Source: JAKLIX01 sp964605655
GTDB lineage: Bacteria > Bacteroidota > Bacteroidia > Bacteroidales > CAIXZF01
DNA: 64,000 bases
Assembly: GCA_964605655.1 (NCBI GenBank)
Contig: CAZSDK010000009.1
Span: 70,188 to 134,187 of the forward strand
Direction of reading: 5' to 3'
Below are positions 1 through 7,651 of the stretch, piece by piece; within the stretch, counting starts at the first letter, position 1, and each line of letters begins with the position of its first letter. Under the pieces are notes generated by a model, which was given only the letters and a program-made list of their open reading frames with translations, was not told the DNA's origin and did not search any database. A program made the position numbers and the translations under genes.

Positions 1-1059
1 GCTCATGGAAGAGGAACAGATGATCAGTTCCGATGAGGCAGTCGACATCATGGCCGAGACCACTCCCGAAAGCAGTACTCCGGCCAGTATGGGCTGCATC
101 AGGGTCATGGTGAGTATGGGAAGGATTTGCTCTGCATCTGCGACCTCTGCAGGGAGTCCCGGGATTTTTCCCGACAATATCATAGCCTTTCCAATCACCC
201 CGATCATGATAGCGCCCACATAGGCCACCAGGGTCCATGACAATGCCACCCAGATGGCCGTTTTCACATCTTTCTGACTTTTCATGGCCATCATCCTCGA
301 TAACAGCTGCGGCTGGCCGGTATATCCGAATGCCCAGCAGAGACCGTTGATGATGGCTAAAGCAGCAGTACTGCCTGCCATTCCTCCCGTCATTGAGTTG
401 TACCCCTCGCCCGCCAGCTTCAGGTTGGCAGCCAGGTCCACATGATGGCTGGCCAGCAAAATAAAAAGGATCACCGGCAGGGCGATGAGGGTAAAGATCA
501 TCAAAATAGCCTGGAAAACATCGGTGGCAACTACTGCTATAAATCCGCCGAAGGAGGTGTACACCACCACTACCAGTGAACCGATGATCATGCCCCAGAA
601 GGGATCCAAGCGGAAGGTCTTTTCAAACACCCCTCCTGCACCCTTGAATTGGGCAGCTATATAAAACAGGAAAAAGAAAATGACGATGATTGCCGAGAGG
701 ATACCGATGGGTCTCTCGGTCCCCGGGAATTTCCTTGACAGCAGGCTGGGTATGGTGAGGGCACCGGTCCTTTCTGTCTCTTTTCTGAGAGGCCCCGACA
801 TGACGATCCAGATAAAAAAGATCCCTACCACACAACCGATGGCCACCCAGATGCTTTGAAAACCAAGCGCATAGGCCTCACCGGTCAGACCTAACAACAA
901 CCAGGCCGACTCACCGGTGGAACGTTCCGACAAGGCCAGAGAAACCCCTGAGATCTTCTTTCCTCCCAAAACAAAATCGCTGTTGGTCTTGGACCTCATA
1001 GCCGACCAGACGGCCAGGCCCAATACGATCACCAGATAGAGTACAAATACAACTATCAT
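1..1059 (-). CDS. Sodium/solute symporter (SSS family, PutP-like), partial
   Basis: An open frame of 353 codons begins at ATG 1059 and runs off the left edge, so the C-terminal part is missing. It is a polytopic inner-membrane protein. Residues 43-60 (LSERSTGESAWLLLGLTG) match the PutP pattern around the first sodium-site helix. TSFGGFIAVVATDVFQ at about 168-183 is the hallmark of SLC5/SSS transporters. The family imports a small solute such as proline, a sugar or a carboxylate with Na+; the substrate cannot be told from the visible part. It lies 42 bases behind the CoA-binding gene and is probably the last visible gene of the panB-rluA operon. The edge truncation is due to the window. Confidence 0.85.
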   Translation of the reverse strand, partial: MIVVFVLYLVIVLGLAVWSAMRSKTNSDFVLGGKKISGVSLALSERSTGESAWLLLGLTGEAYALGFQSIWVAIGCVVGIFFIWIVMSGPLRKETERTGALTIPSLLSRKFPGTERPIGILSAIIVIFFFLFYIAAQFKGAGGVFEKTFRLDPFWGMIIGSLVVVVYTSFGGFIAVVATDVFQAILMIFTLIALPVILFILLASHHVDLAANLKLAGEGYNSMTGGMAGSTAALAIINGLCWAFGYTGQPQLLSRMMAMKSQKDVKTAIWVALSWTLVAYVGAIMIGVIGKAMILSGKIPGLPAEVADAEQILPILTMTLMQPILAGVLLSGVVSAMMSTASSELIICSSSMS

Positions 1060-1101
1060 TCTTATATGTATTTGACAATTAATATGTTAACCGGGGAGTA
1101 A

Positions 1102-1563
1102 TTACCTCAGGGGATGGAAAAGATTATTAAGCCAGCGGTGAAACCCATGGACAGATTTTACAGGAGGGCAATGCATCAGGATGCACTCTCCGAAGATGGC
1201 ATTCATCTGCCAATCACGGCACATTCCCACCACTTCTTCTGTCTCACTGTGCTGCTGAATCCACAAATTCGTGATTCCGGCTTCTTTCGCCTGGCGCACG
1301 ACACCGGCAGTCTCGCTTTTTGGCACCATGCTCACTACCCCGGCGACAGATTCGGGGATGCTCTTCAGATCGGGGTAACAGGGAACTTCGCCAATGGTGG
1401 TCATTTTCGGATTGACAGGAATCACGTTCCAGCCTCGTTTTCTCAGGTCTGTAAAGGCAGTGGCTCCAAATTTTTTGGGGTCGGATGACACACCAACCAA
1501 GGCCACGGAGGGCAGCCTGACGAAATCACTTACCTGTTGTGCTGATGGTTTGGGTTTTTTCAT
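1102..1563 (-). CDS. CoA-binding domain protein (YccU-like)
   Basis: This 153-residue soluble protein consists of one Rossmann-like CoA-binding domain of the CoA_binding_2/YccU type. VALVGVSSDPKKFG near residue 20 is the nucleotide-binding loop, and a central SMVPKSETAGVV segment follows. I chose the ATG giving MKKPKPSAQQ because a longer in-frame start at 1608 would run deep into the pseudouridine synthase gene, whose stop ends at 1568. The family is thought to bind CoA or acyl-CoA, but no reaction is established. The 4-base gap to the upstream gene indicates one transcript. Confidence 0.8.
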   Translation of the reverse strand: MKKPKPSAQQVSDFVRLPSVALVGVSSDPKKFGATAFTDLRKRGWNVIPVNPKMTTIGEVPCYPDLKSIPESVAGVVSMVPKSETAGVVRQAKEAGITNLWIQQHSETEEVVGMCRDWQMNAIFGECILMHCPPVKSVHGFHRWLNNLFHPLR

Positions 1564-1567
1564 GGTT

Positions 1568-2272
1568 TTATTTTGATAAAGATATGAAATAGTTCCAGAT
1601 GACATCATCAGGCGGATCGCCGGTGAGGGAAATGATTTCTTTCTTCACCGGGTGGAGAAACTCCAGGTACCTGGAATGCAGATGAATGGACCCGTCGGGG
1701 TTGCTCCTGGGGAAGCCATATTTCAGGTCGCCTTTGATGGGGCATCCGATGGCGGCCAGCTGCGCCCTGATCTGGTGATGACGGCCTGTTTTGAGGTTCA
1801 CCTCCAGCAAACAATAGCGGTCGCTTCTGGCCACCAGGGCATAATCCAGTTCTGCCCTCTGGGAACCGGGCACTTCATGATCATAAGCATAAGAGAGGTT
1901 CTTGGCCTCATTTCTCCTGAGATAATGAACCAGCGTTCCCGTGGCGTCCGTAGGGGGCTGGGCCGACACAGCCCAGTAGACTTTTCTGACGGAACGTTCC
2001 TTGAGCAGCTCATTCATCCGGGCCAGCGACTTGCTGGTGCGGGCAAAGGCCACCAGTCCGCTCACCGGCCGGTCGAGGCGGTGGATCACCCCGAGAAACA
2101 CCTTGCCCGGCTTATGGTATTTTTCTTTAAGATAGGATTTTAAATGATCACTCAGGGGGGTATCGCCGGTCTTGTCACCCTGGACGATCTCACCCGGAAG
2201 CTTGTTGATGACCAGCAAATGGTTGTCTTCGTACAGTACCCTGTCTTTCAGATCAATATTGTTCCTTTTCAT
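1568..2272 (-). CDS. RluA-family pseudouridine synthase
   Basis: It should convert a uridine in rRNA or tRNA to pseudouridine. The catalytic signature is HRLDRPVSG, with the catalytic Asp in HRLD, followed by LVAFARTSKSLARMN. A later LKTGRHHQIRAQLA is the second conserved RluA block. There is no S4 domain, so it belongs to the short RluA/RluC-like forms. The usual T in HRLDxxTSG is V here. The start could be ATG 2272 or ATG 2284; both overlap the 3' end of panB, which implies translational coupling. The RNA target site cannot be predicted from sequence alone. Confidence 0.88.
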   Translation of the reverse strand: MKRNNIDLKDRVLYEDNHLLVINKLPGEIVQGDKTGDTPLSDHLKSYLKEKYHKPGKVFLGVIHRLDRPVSGLVAFARTSKSLARMNELLKERSVRKVYWAVSAQPPTDATGTLVHYLRRNEAKNLSYAYDHEVPGSQRAELDYALVARSDRYCLLEVNLKTGRHHQIRAQLAAIGCPIKGDLKYGFPRSNPDGSIHLHSRYLEFLHPVKKEIISLTGDPPDDVIWNYFISLSK

Positions 2273-3068
2273 TAGGAAAATCAAGTGATTTGATATCCCT
2301 GATATATTTTTTCACCGACTGGTCGACTTCCGCCGACAGATTGTGGTACCTCCTCAGAAAACGGGGGCTGAATTTGGTATTCAGACCGAGCATGTCATGA
2401 AGAACCAGCACCTGTCCGTCGACATCACTGCCTGCACCAATGCCGATGATAGGGATCCTGATCTCCCCGGTGACCTTTGCAGCCAGGACTGCCGGAATTT
2501 TTTCAAGGACGATGGCAAAATCGCCCGCCTGTTCCAGGAGGTGTGCATCTTCCACCAGCTTCGAGGCTTCAGCCTCTTCTGTCGCCCTCACCACATAGGT
2601 ACCAAACTTATGGATGGCCTGGGGGGTCAGGCCCAGGTGTCCCATCACGGGTATCCCGGCAGAGAGGATCCTGTCGATGGATTCCAGGACTTCCCTTCCG
2701 CCTTCCATCTTGACAGCATCGGCACCCGATTCTTTCATGATCCGGATGGCCGAATTCAGGGCTTCCTTGGAGTTGCCCTGGTAAGTCCCGAAAGGCAGGT
2801 CCACCACGACCAGGGCCCTTGAAACACCTCTCACCACCGAAGACGCATGATAGATCATCTCGTTCAGCGTGATGGGAAGGGTGGTCCTGTGCCCGGCCAT
2901 TACGTTGGAGGCAGAGTCTCCAACAAGAATCACCTCTATGCCGGCAGCATCAAGCAGGCTGGCAAAAGAGTAATCATAAGCCGTCAGCATGGCAATCTTT
3001 TCCCCTCTCAGCTTCATCTCCTGCAGCACGTGGGTGGTGACTTTGGCAGGTATCATTTTTTCAGGCAT
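2253..3068 (-). CDS. panB: 3-methyl-2-oxobutanoate hydroxymethyltransferase
   Basis: PanB transfers a hydroxymethyl group from 5,10-methylene-THF to 2-oxoisovalerate, giving ketopantoate, the first step to pantothenate and CoA. The 271-residue product has the family blocks in order: LTAYDYSFASLLDAAG, GDSASNVMAGHRTTLPIT (metal-binding Asp), VVVDLPFGTYQ, MGHLGLTPQ and IPIIGIGAG. A frame open to 3236 exists, but the ATG at 3068 (MPEKMIPAKV) matches the family start and lies 15 bases downstream of a TAnnTTTG element on the minus strand. It is the first gene of a run with rluA, the CoA-binding gene and the symporter. The other pantothenate genes are not in the window. Confidence 0.95.
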   Translation of the reverse strand: MPEKMIPAKVTTHVLQEMKLRGEKIAMLTAYDYSFASLLDAAGIEVILVGDSASNVMAGHRTTLPITLNEMIYHASSVVRGVSRALVVVDLPFGTYQGNSKEALNSAIRIMKESGADAVKMEGGREVLESIDRILSAGIPVMGHLGLTPQAIHKFGTYVVRATEEAEASKLVEDAHLLEQAGDFAIVLEKIPAVLAAKVTGEIRIPIIGIGAGSDVDGQVLVLHDMLGLNTKFSPRFLRRYHNLSAEVDQSVKKYIRDIKSLDFPNEKEQY

Positions 3069-3083
3069 GATGATAATTTTTGA

Positions 3084-3091
3084 CAAATGTA
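3084..3091 (-). promoter_or_regulatory. Promoter -7 element for panB
   Basis: CAAATGTA on the plus strand reads TACATTTG on the minus strand, a full match to the Bacteroidota -7 consensus TAnnTTTG. It lies 15 bases upstream of the panB ATG and supports that start. Confidence 0.6.
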
Positions 3092-3196
3092 ACCAATTTT
3101 GAATCAATGGGCGATCCAGCCCACAGGACTTGGTTGCAGGACAAACATCATCAAAACAACAGGCCCGGCACTGTCCTGAAATTATTCCGAAAAACT

Positions 3197-3204
3197 TACC
3201 TTTG
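3197..3204 (+). promoter_or_regulatory. Promoter -7 element for the PNPOx-like gene
   Basis: TACCTTTG matches TAnnTTTG. It lies 43 bases upstream of the ATG at 3248 and diverges from the panB promoter about 110 bases away. Confidence 0.55.
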
Positions 3205-3247
3205 TACCCAGTAATTAAAGGCGCCAAACCCGACAAAATATATTCCG

Positions 3248-3709
3248 ATGAAAGTGAGGCAGGTATATCAGCAGAAAGAATTTGACGAGGTGATCACCAG
3301 GTCCCAGGTGTGTCACCTTTCCATGGTCGATGCCGAAGGGGCGCCCTACGTGGTCCCGATGAATTTCGGATATGAAAACGGAGTGGTGTACCTACATTCA
3401 TCACCCATGGGAAAGAAAATCAGCATCCTGCGTGATCATCCCGCGGTGTGCCTGGCCTTCAGCACCGATTATCAACTGCGGTACCAAAATGAAGAGGTCG
3501 CCTGCAGCTACGGCATGAAATATAAAAGCGTGATCCTGTTCGGTAAAGTGGAATTCATTGAAGAAATCGAGGCGAAAACTGATGCCATGAACGTGATCAT
3601 GAAACAGTACACCGGCAGGGAATTCCCGTATAACCTTCCCGCCATCCGCGAGGTGTGTGTGTTTAAGCTGGTCCCTGACCAGACGACGGGACGCTACTAC
3701 GGGTATTGA
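3248..3709 (+). CDS. PNPOx-like flavin-binding protein (NimA/split-barrel family)
   Basis: This 153-residue protein has the pyridoxamine 5'-phosphate oxidase-like split-barrel fold. Visible blocks are VCHLSMVDAEGAPYVVPMNFGY, of which PYVVPMNFGY is the typical flavin-contact strand, then VVYLHSSPMGKK and later SVILFGKVEFI. Relatives bind FMN or F420 and include nitroimidazole-resistance proteins, but most have unknown substrates. I do not infer drug resistance here. It is monocistronic with its own promoter. Its last 47 bases overlap the end of the convergent PAP2 gene. Confidence 0.82.
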   Translation: MKVRQVYQQKEFDEVITRSQVCHLSMVDAEGAPYVVPMNFGYENGVVYLHSSPMGKKISILRDHPAVCLAFSTDYQLRYQNEEVACSYGMKYKSVILFGKVEFIEEIEAKTDAMNVIMKQYTGREFPYNLPAIREVCVFKLVPDQTTGRYYGY

Positions 3710-4271
3710 TCCATCTCAGGGTCAGGGTCCTCATCATCCAGCCAACCAACGACCCTAAGAAAATCCCCCCGAGAACATCCCCGGGATAATGAACTCCCAG
3801 ATAGATTCTTGAATAAGAGACGGCGCCGGCCCATACGATCATGGCGACGGCAAGCCATTTCATCCTGGGCTTCAGAAATGGATACAGGAAGGTGGCCAGG
3901 GCAAAGGTATTGGCTGCGTGTGATGACACAAACCCATAGGGGCCTCCGCATTTTCCCTTCACCAGGTGCAATATCCCTTCCAGTACAGGTTCATGACAAG
4001 GGCGCAAGCGGTGAAAGACATTTTTAAAGAGATGAACGGAAGCCTGGTCGTTGATCAGGATCATCAGCACCGCACCCAGAAGGATCCACCAGGCAGTTCT
4101 TCTGTAGAACTTAAAAAGTAAACCTATCAAAAATAAATAGAGAGGAATCCAGACCGGCCGGTTGCTCAGCCAGTACATCACAAAATCGAGAAACCCGTTG
4201 TGGTTGCCGTTGATGACCAGGAGCATTCCCTGGTCCAGTTGTTTCAGAAATTCAATGATGCTGTCCGACAT
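3663..4271 (-). CDS. PAP2-family membrane phosphatase
   Basis: A 202-residue integral membrane protein of the type 2 phosphatidic acid phosphatase family, which dephosphorylates lipid phosphates such as undecaprenyl diphosphate or phosphatidylglycerol phosphate. The three active-site motifs are present: K-x6-RP in KNVFHRLRP, a second motif reading VSSHAANTFA (SSHA where PSGH is usual), and SR-x5-H-x3-D in SRIYLGVHYPGD. Five or six hydrophobic helices surround them. It is the last gene of the hpt-adk-obg run, 14 bases behind obg. The preferred lipid cannot be read from the sequence. Confidence 0.88.
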   Translation of the reverse strand: MSDSIIEFLKQLDQGMLLVINGNHNGFLDFVMYWLSNRPVWIPLYLFLIGLLFKFYRRTAWWILLGAVLMILINDQASVHLFKNVFHRLRPCHEPVLEGILHLVKGKCGGPYGFVSSHAANTFALATFLYPFLKPRMKWLAVAMIVWAGAVSYSRIYLGVHYPGDVLGGIFLGSLVGWMMRTLTLRWINTRSSVPSSGQGPA

Positions 4272-4285
4272 GGATGGATTTCACA

Positions 4286-5278
4286 TTAATGGTTCAGCTG
4301 TTTCCAGAGAACATCCTTCAGCCTGGTGATACCCAATGTGGTATGGGAGGAGATGAATACAGAGGGGACAGAAGGAGGCAGATCTTTCTCCATTTCCTTT
4401 AACAAATCTTCATCAAGGAGATCGGCCTTGGTTACGGCCAGTACCCTGGCCTTGTCGAGCAACTCGGGGTTGTACTCTTTCAGCTCATTCAACAGGACGG
4501 CATATTCCTGCCTGATGCTGGGAGCATCAACAGGGACCATGAACAACAGCACGGCATTCCTTTCGATATGCCTTAGGAAACGCAGCCCCAGGCCTTTCCC
4601 TTCATGGGCACCTTCGATGATGCCCGGAATGTCTGCCATCACGAAGGACCTGTCGTCGCGGTATGCAACAATACCAAGGTTTGGCCTCAGTGTTGTAAAA
4701 GGATAGTCGGCAATCTCGGGTCTTGCCGCAGAGACGACCGATAACAAGGTTGACTTTCCGGCATTGGGGAAACCGACAAGGCCGACATCGGCCAGGATTT
4801 TCAGTTCCAGCACCTTCCATCCTTCCAGTCCGGGTTCTCCGGGTTGAGCAAAACGAGGCGTCTGGAAAGTGGATGACTTAAAATGGTCGTTACCCAGTCC
4901 ACCCCGGCCTCCTTTGATCCAGACGATGCTTTCTCCATCATGGGTGATCTCACATTCCACTTCACCGGTCTCGGCATCCCGTGCGATGGTTCCGAGAGGT
5001 ACTTCTATGATCACGTCTTTCCCGTCGGCACCGGTCTTCAGCTGCCCGGAACCCGGTGTCCCGTCACCGGCATGAAGGTGCTTGGTATAACGAAGGTGCA
5101 ACAGGGTCCATAGCTGGGCATTGCCTTTGAGGATGATGTGTCCTCCCCTGCCGCCGTCGCCGCCATCAGGGCCGCCGCGGGGATTCAGCCTGGTACGGAT
5201 GAAATGCACCGACCCTGCCCCTCCTTTGCCGGAACGGCAGAAAATCTTGATATAATCAACAAAATTGGAGACCGCCAT
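4286..5278 (-). CDS. obg: Obg/CgtA GTPase
   Basis: Obg is an essential ribosome-associated GTPase linked to large-subunit assembly and the stringent response. The 330-residue protein has the glycine-rich Obg fold over residues 1-158 (for example GGPDGGDGGRGG), then the G domain. G1 is GFPNAGKST at 169-177, the DYPFTT switch lies near 191-196, G3 is DIPG at 216-219, G4 is TKAD at 283-286 (T where N is usual) and G5 is ISS near 309. There is no C-terminal OCT extension, as in many Bacteroidota. The gene sits 7 bases behind adk. Confidence 0.96.
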   Translation of the reverse strand: MAVSNFVDYIKIFCRSGKGGAGSVHFIRTRLNPRGGPDGGDGGRGGHIILKGNAQLWTLLHLRYTKHLHAGDGTPGSGQLKTGADGKDVIIEVPLGTIARDAETGEVECEITHDGESIVWIKGGRGGLGNDHFKSSTFQTPRFAQPGEPGLEGWKVLELKILADVGLVGFPNAGKSTLLSVVSAARPEIADYPFTTLRPNLGIVAYRDDRSFVMADIPGIIEGAHEGKGLGLRFLRHIERNAVLLFMVPVDAPSIRQEYAVLLNELKEYNPELLDKARVLAVTKADLLDEDLLKEMEKDLPPSVPSVFISSHTTLGITRLKDVLWKQLNH

Positions 5279-5285
5279 CAGCTTG

Positions 5286-5861
5286 TCAGGGGTATGCCGT
5301 ATCTATTTCATTATAAAGCTTTTCGCTGATATCGTCAATGCTGCCTATCCCCATCACCGAGACCAGCTTGCCCTGCTTCTTAAAATAATCAAGCAAAGGA
5401 GCTGTCTGCTTGTGGTAGGTGATCAGCCGCTGATGGATCACCTCGGGCCTGTCATCCGAACGGAATTGGTCCTCAGCTCTTTTGGACAGCCTGGCAACAA
5501 GCTCTTCCTCATTTACTTCCAGGGAAAGGACCAGGTTGATGCAGATCCCCTCTTTCACCATCACCTCATCCAACACCTCTGCCTGGATCAGGGTCCGCGG
5601 GTATCCGTCAAAGACAAACCCGTTGATGTACCGGTTCTCCTCGATCAGCCTGCGAAGGATCTCTATGAGCATCTCGTCGGGGACCAACTCACCCCTCTCC
5701 ATGTACTGCGCTGCCGAAACACCCAGATTACTGCCCTTCCTGATCTCCTCCCTGAGGATTTCTCCTGTGGAGATGTGCTTCAACTGATACCGGGTCGCTA
5801 TCCTGAATGACTGTGTTCCCTTTCCTGCACCCGGTGGGCCAAATATGACGATATTGAACAT
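5286..5861 (-). CDS. adk: Adenylate kinase
   Basis: Adk interconverts ATP + AMP and 2 ADP. The P-loop GPPGAGKGTQ is at residues 8-17, the AMP-binding segment HISTGEILREE follows, and DGYPRT is the conserved DGFPR-type motif. The 191-residue length and the compact lid around RAEDQFRSDDRPEV, without zinc cysteines, make it a short-lid form typical of this phylum. It lies between hpt and obg with gaps of 10 and 7 bases, so the three are very likely co-transcribed, combining purine salvage, nucleotide balance and a GTPase. Confidence 0.97.
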   Translation of the reverse strand: MFNIVIFGPPGAGKGTQSFRIATRYQLKHISTGEILREEIRKGSNLGVSAAQYMERGELVPDEMLIEILRRLIEENRYINGFVFDGYPRTLIQAEVLDEVMVKEGICINLVLSLEVNEEELVARLSKRAEDQFRSDDRPEVIHQRLITYHKQTAPLLDYFKKQGKLVSVMGIGSIDDISEKLYNEIDTAYP

Positions 5862-5871
5862 AACTTATTCT

Positions 5872-6408
5872 TTATGAACAGATTTGATAAATCTCAGGCA
5901 GGTTTCGGCCATAGCCGTTATAATCCAGACCGTAACCCACGATAAAATCATCCGGAATCTCGAGTCCCACGTAATCCAGGTCAAAATTCTCCATGAATGA
6001 ATGAGGTTTAAACAACAGGGCGGCGATCTTCAGTTCGGCAGGCACATGCTCCAGCACTTGCTCCCTCAGCCTGGCCAGCGTAAGACCCGTATCAACGATA
6101 TCCTCCACCACCACCACGGTCCTTCCCCTCAGGTCTTCATTCAGCCCGATAAGCTGGTGCACCTGGGCGGTTGTTTTCGTCCCAACATAAGACGACAACT
6201 TGACAAAGGATATCTGACAAGGAAAATCCATTCGCCTGATCAGGTCGGCAGCAAAGATGAATGCACCGTTGAGGATCACAAGGAACAAGGGGTTCTTCTC
6301 CGACAATTCTTCCCTGATGGACGCGGCTACCTTCTCGACTGCCTTATCAATTTCTGACCCCGACAGATACGGTTTAAAATGCCGGTCATGGATCTTGATG
6401 TCACCCAT
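5872..6408 (-). CDS. hpt: Hypoxanthine (guanine) phosphoribosyltransferase
   Basis: The enzyme joins hypoxanthine or guanine to PRPP to give IMP or GMP. The PRPP-binding motif is VVVVEDIVDTGLTL. SFVKLSSYVGT is the flexible loop region, and FIVGYGLDYNGYGRNLP near the C terminus holds the base-binding aromatic and Asp residues. Length is 178 residues, usual for the bacterial family. A minus-strand TAnnTTTG element sits 16 bases upstream. It heads the hpt-adk-obg-PAP2 operon and is divergent from purE, so salvage and de novo purine genes share one regulatory gap. Confidence 0.95.
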   Translation of the reverse strand: MGDIKIHDRHFKPYLSGSEIDKAVEKVAASIREELSEKNPLFLVILNGAFIFAADLIRRMDFPCQISFVKLSSYVGTKTTAQVHQLIGLNEDLRGRTVVVVEDIVDTGLTLARLREQVLEHVPAELKIAALLFKPHSFMENFDLDYVGLEIPDDFIVGYGLDYNGYGRNLPEIYQICS

Positions 6409-6424
6409 TCAATAGAATTTTTTG

Positions 6425-6432
6425 CAAACATA
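6425..6432 (-). promoter_or_regulatory. Promoter -7 element for the hpt operon
   Basis: CAAACATA reads TATGTTTG on the minus strand, matching TAnnTTTG, 16 bases upstream of the hpt ATG. Confidence 0.6.
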
Positions 6433-6466
6433 TTAATTTTCTGCTTTTTAATCGAATTTCTGCTTC

Positions 6467-6474
6467 TATCTTTG
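6467..6474 (+). promoter_or_regulatory. Promoter -7 element for purE
   Basis: TATCTTTG matches TAnnTTTG and lies 19 bases upstream of the purE ATG. With the hpt element 35 bases away it forms a compact divergent promoter. Confidence 0.6.
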
Positions 6475-6493
6475 CCTAAAATTATTAACTTTC

Positions 6494-7009
6494 ATGAACC
6501 CAGTAGTCAGCATTATCATGGGCAGCACCTCCGATCTCCCGGTGATGGAGGAAGCGGCCAAACTCTTTAATGAACTCGAGATCCCCTTCGAAATCAATGC
6601 CTTATCTGCCCACCGCACCCCTGAAAAGGTGGCTGAATTCGCAGGCAGTGCTTACAACAGAGGAATCAGGGTGATCATCGCCGGTGCCGGAGGAGCAGCT
6701 CACCTCCCCGGGGTGATCGCCTCCATGACCCATTTGCCGGTTATTGGCGTTCCAATCAAGTCATCCAACTCCATCGACGGGTGGGACAGCATCTTGTCCA
6801 TCCTCCAGATGCCTCCCGGCATCCCGGTGGCCACCGTCGGGCTCGATGCCGCAAGAAATGCAGCCATACTGGCCGTCCAGATCATGAGCAACAACGACCC
6901 GGCGCTGACTGAAAAAATGATAAATTTCAAGGAAGGACTTAAAAAGAAAGTAATACAGGCCAACGAAGAACTCAGGCAGAAAGCCCGGTATCCTTTCAGG
7001 GTGCTGTGA
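6494..7009 (+). CDS. purE: N5-carboxyaminoimidazole ribonucleotide mutase
   Basis: PurE moves the carboxyl group of N5-CAIR to carbon 4 to form CAIR in purine synthesis. GSTSDLPVM at residues 10-18 and LSAHRTPEKV are the substrate-binding loops, and IAGAGGAAHLPGVIA holds the phosphate site. The 171-residue length fits class I PurE. No purK is adjacent. It is transcribed alone from its own promoter, and its stop codon touches the stop of the convergent methyltransferase gene with no spacer. Confidence 0.96.
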   Translation: MNPVVSIIMGSTSDLPVMEEAAKLFNELEIPFEINALSAHRTPEKVAEFAGSAYNRGIRVIIAGAGGAAHLPGVIASMTHLPVIGVPIKSSNSIDGWDSILSILQMPPGIPVATVGLDAARNAAILAVQIMSNNDPALTEKMINFKEGLKKKVIQANEELRQKARYPFRVL

Positions 7010-7642
7010 TCAGCATTTCCTCAGGATCATGACCCCATCACGCAGGGGGAGCAGCAACTTCTCCACCCGGGGATCCTTCATGACGAACTCATTGAACCTC
7101 TGAATACCAAAAGCTTCCTTGTCGGAAGGCAGTACCTCCTGTAAAACTTTCCCACCCCATAGCACGTTGTCGGCAAGAATGAAGCCCCCTGACCTTACCT
7201 TATCAATAACACATTGATAATAAGAAAGATACTGTTCCTTATCTGCATCAATGAACACCAGGTCATAGGGTCCTTCCATTTTTACCATCAGATCAAGAGC
7301 GTCACCGATATGAAGCCGTACGCGGTCTTCCAGTCCTGCCTCCTTCATATAATCCAGTATGAGATCTTCCAGCTCCGGGTTGATTTCTATGGTGTCAAGC
7401 CTGCCACCGGGATTGAGCCCCTGTGCCAGGCAGATGGCGGAATAACCGGTAAAGGTCCCTATCTCAAGAATACGGTCAGGCCTGATCATACAGCTCACCA
7501 TTTTCAGCAGCATCCCCTGGACCGGACCTGAGAGCATACGCGGAAAGGCCTGCCGGAGATGAGTCTCGCGGTGTATCCTGTACAGGAGCGGACTTTCAGG
7601 GCTGGTATGCGACAGGGCATACTGATCTGTTTCGTTATTCAT
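7010..7642 (-). CDS. SAM-dependent O-methyltransferase (Methyltransf_3 family)
   Basis: A 210-residue class I methyltransferase of the catechol/caffeoyl-CoA O-methyltransferase type. ILEIGTFTGYSAI is the SAM-binding motif I, DLVFIDADKEQY carries the metal-binding Asp residues, and ILADNVLWGG is the post-IV motif. Family members methylate hydroxyl groups using Mg2+, and the bacterial substrates are mostly unknown. The gene lies 9 bases behind the M16 peptidase gene and is presumably co-transcribed. It ends exactly where purE ends. Confidence 0.9.
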   Translation of the reverse strand: MNNETDQYALSHTSPESPLLYRIHRETHLRQAFPRMLSGPVQGMLLKMVSCMIRPDRILEIGTFTGYSAICLAQGLNPGGRLDTIEINPELEDLILDYMKEAGLEDRVRLHIGDALDLMVKMEGPYDLVFIDADKEQYLSYYQCVIDKVRSGGFILADNVLWGGKVLQEVLPSDKEAFGIQRFNEFVMKDPRVEKLLLPLRDGVMILRKC

Positions 7643-7651
7643 TATCCTGCA

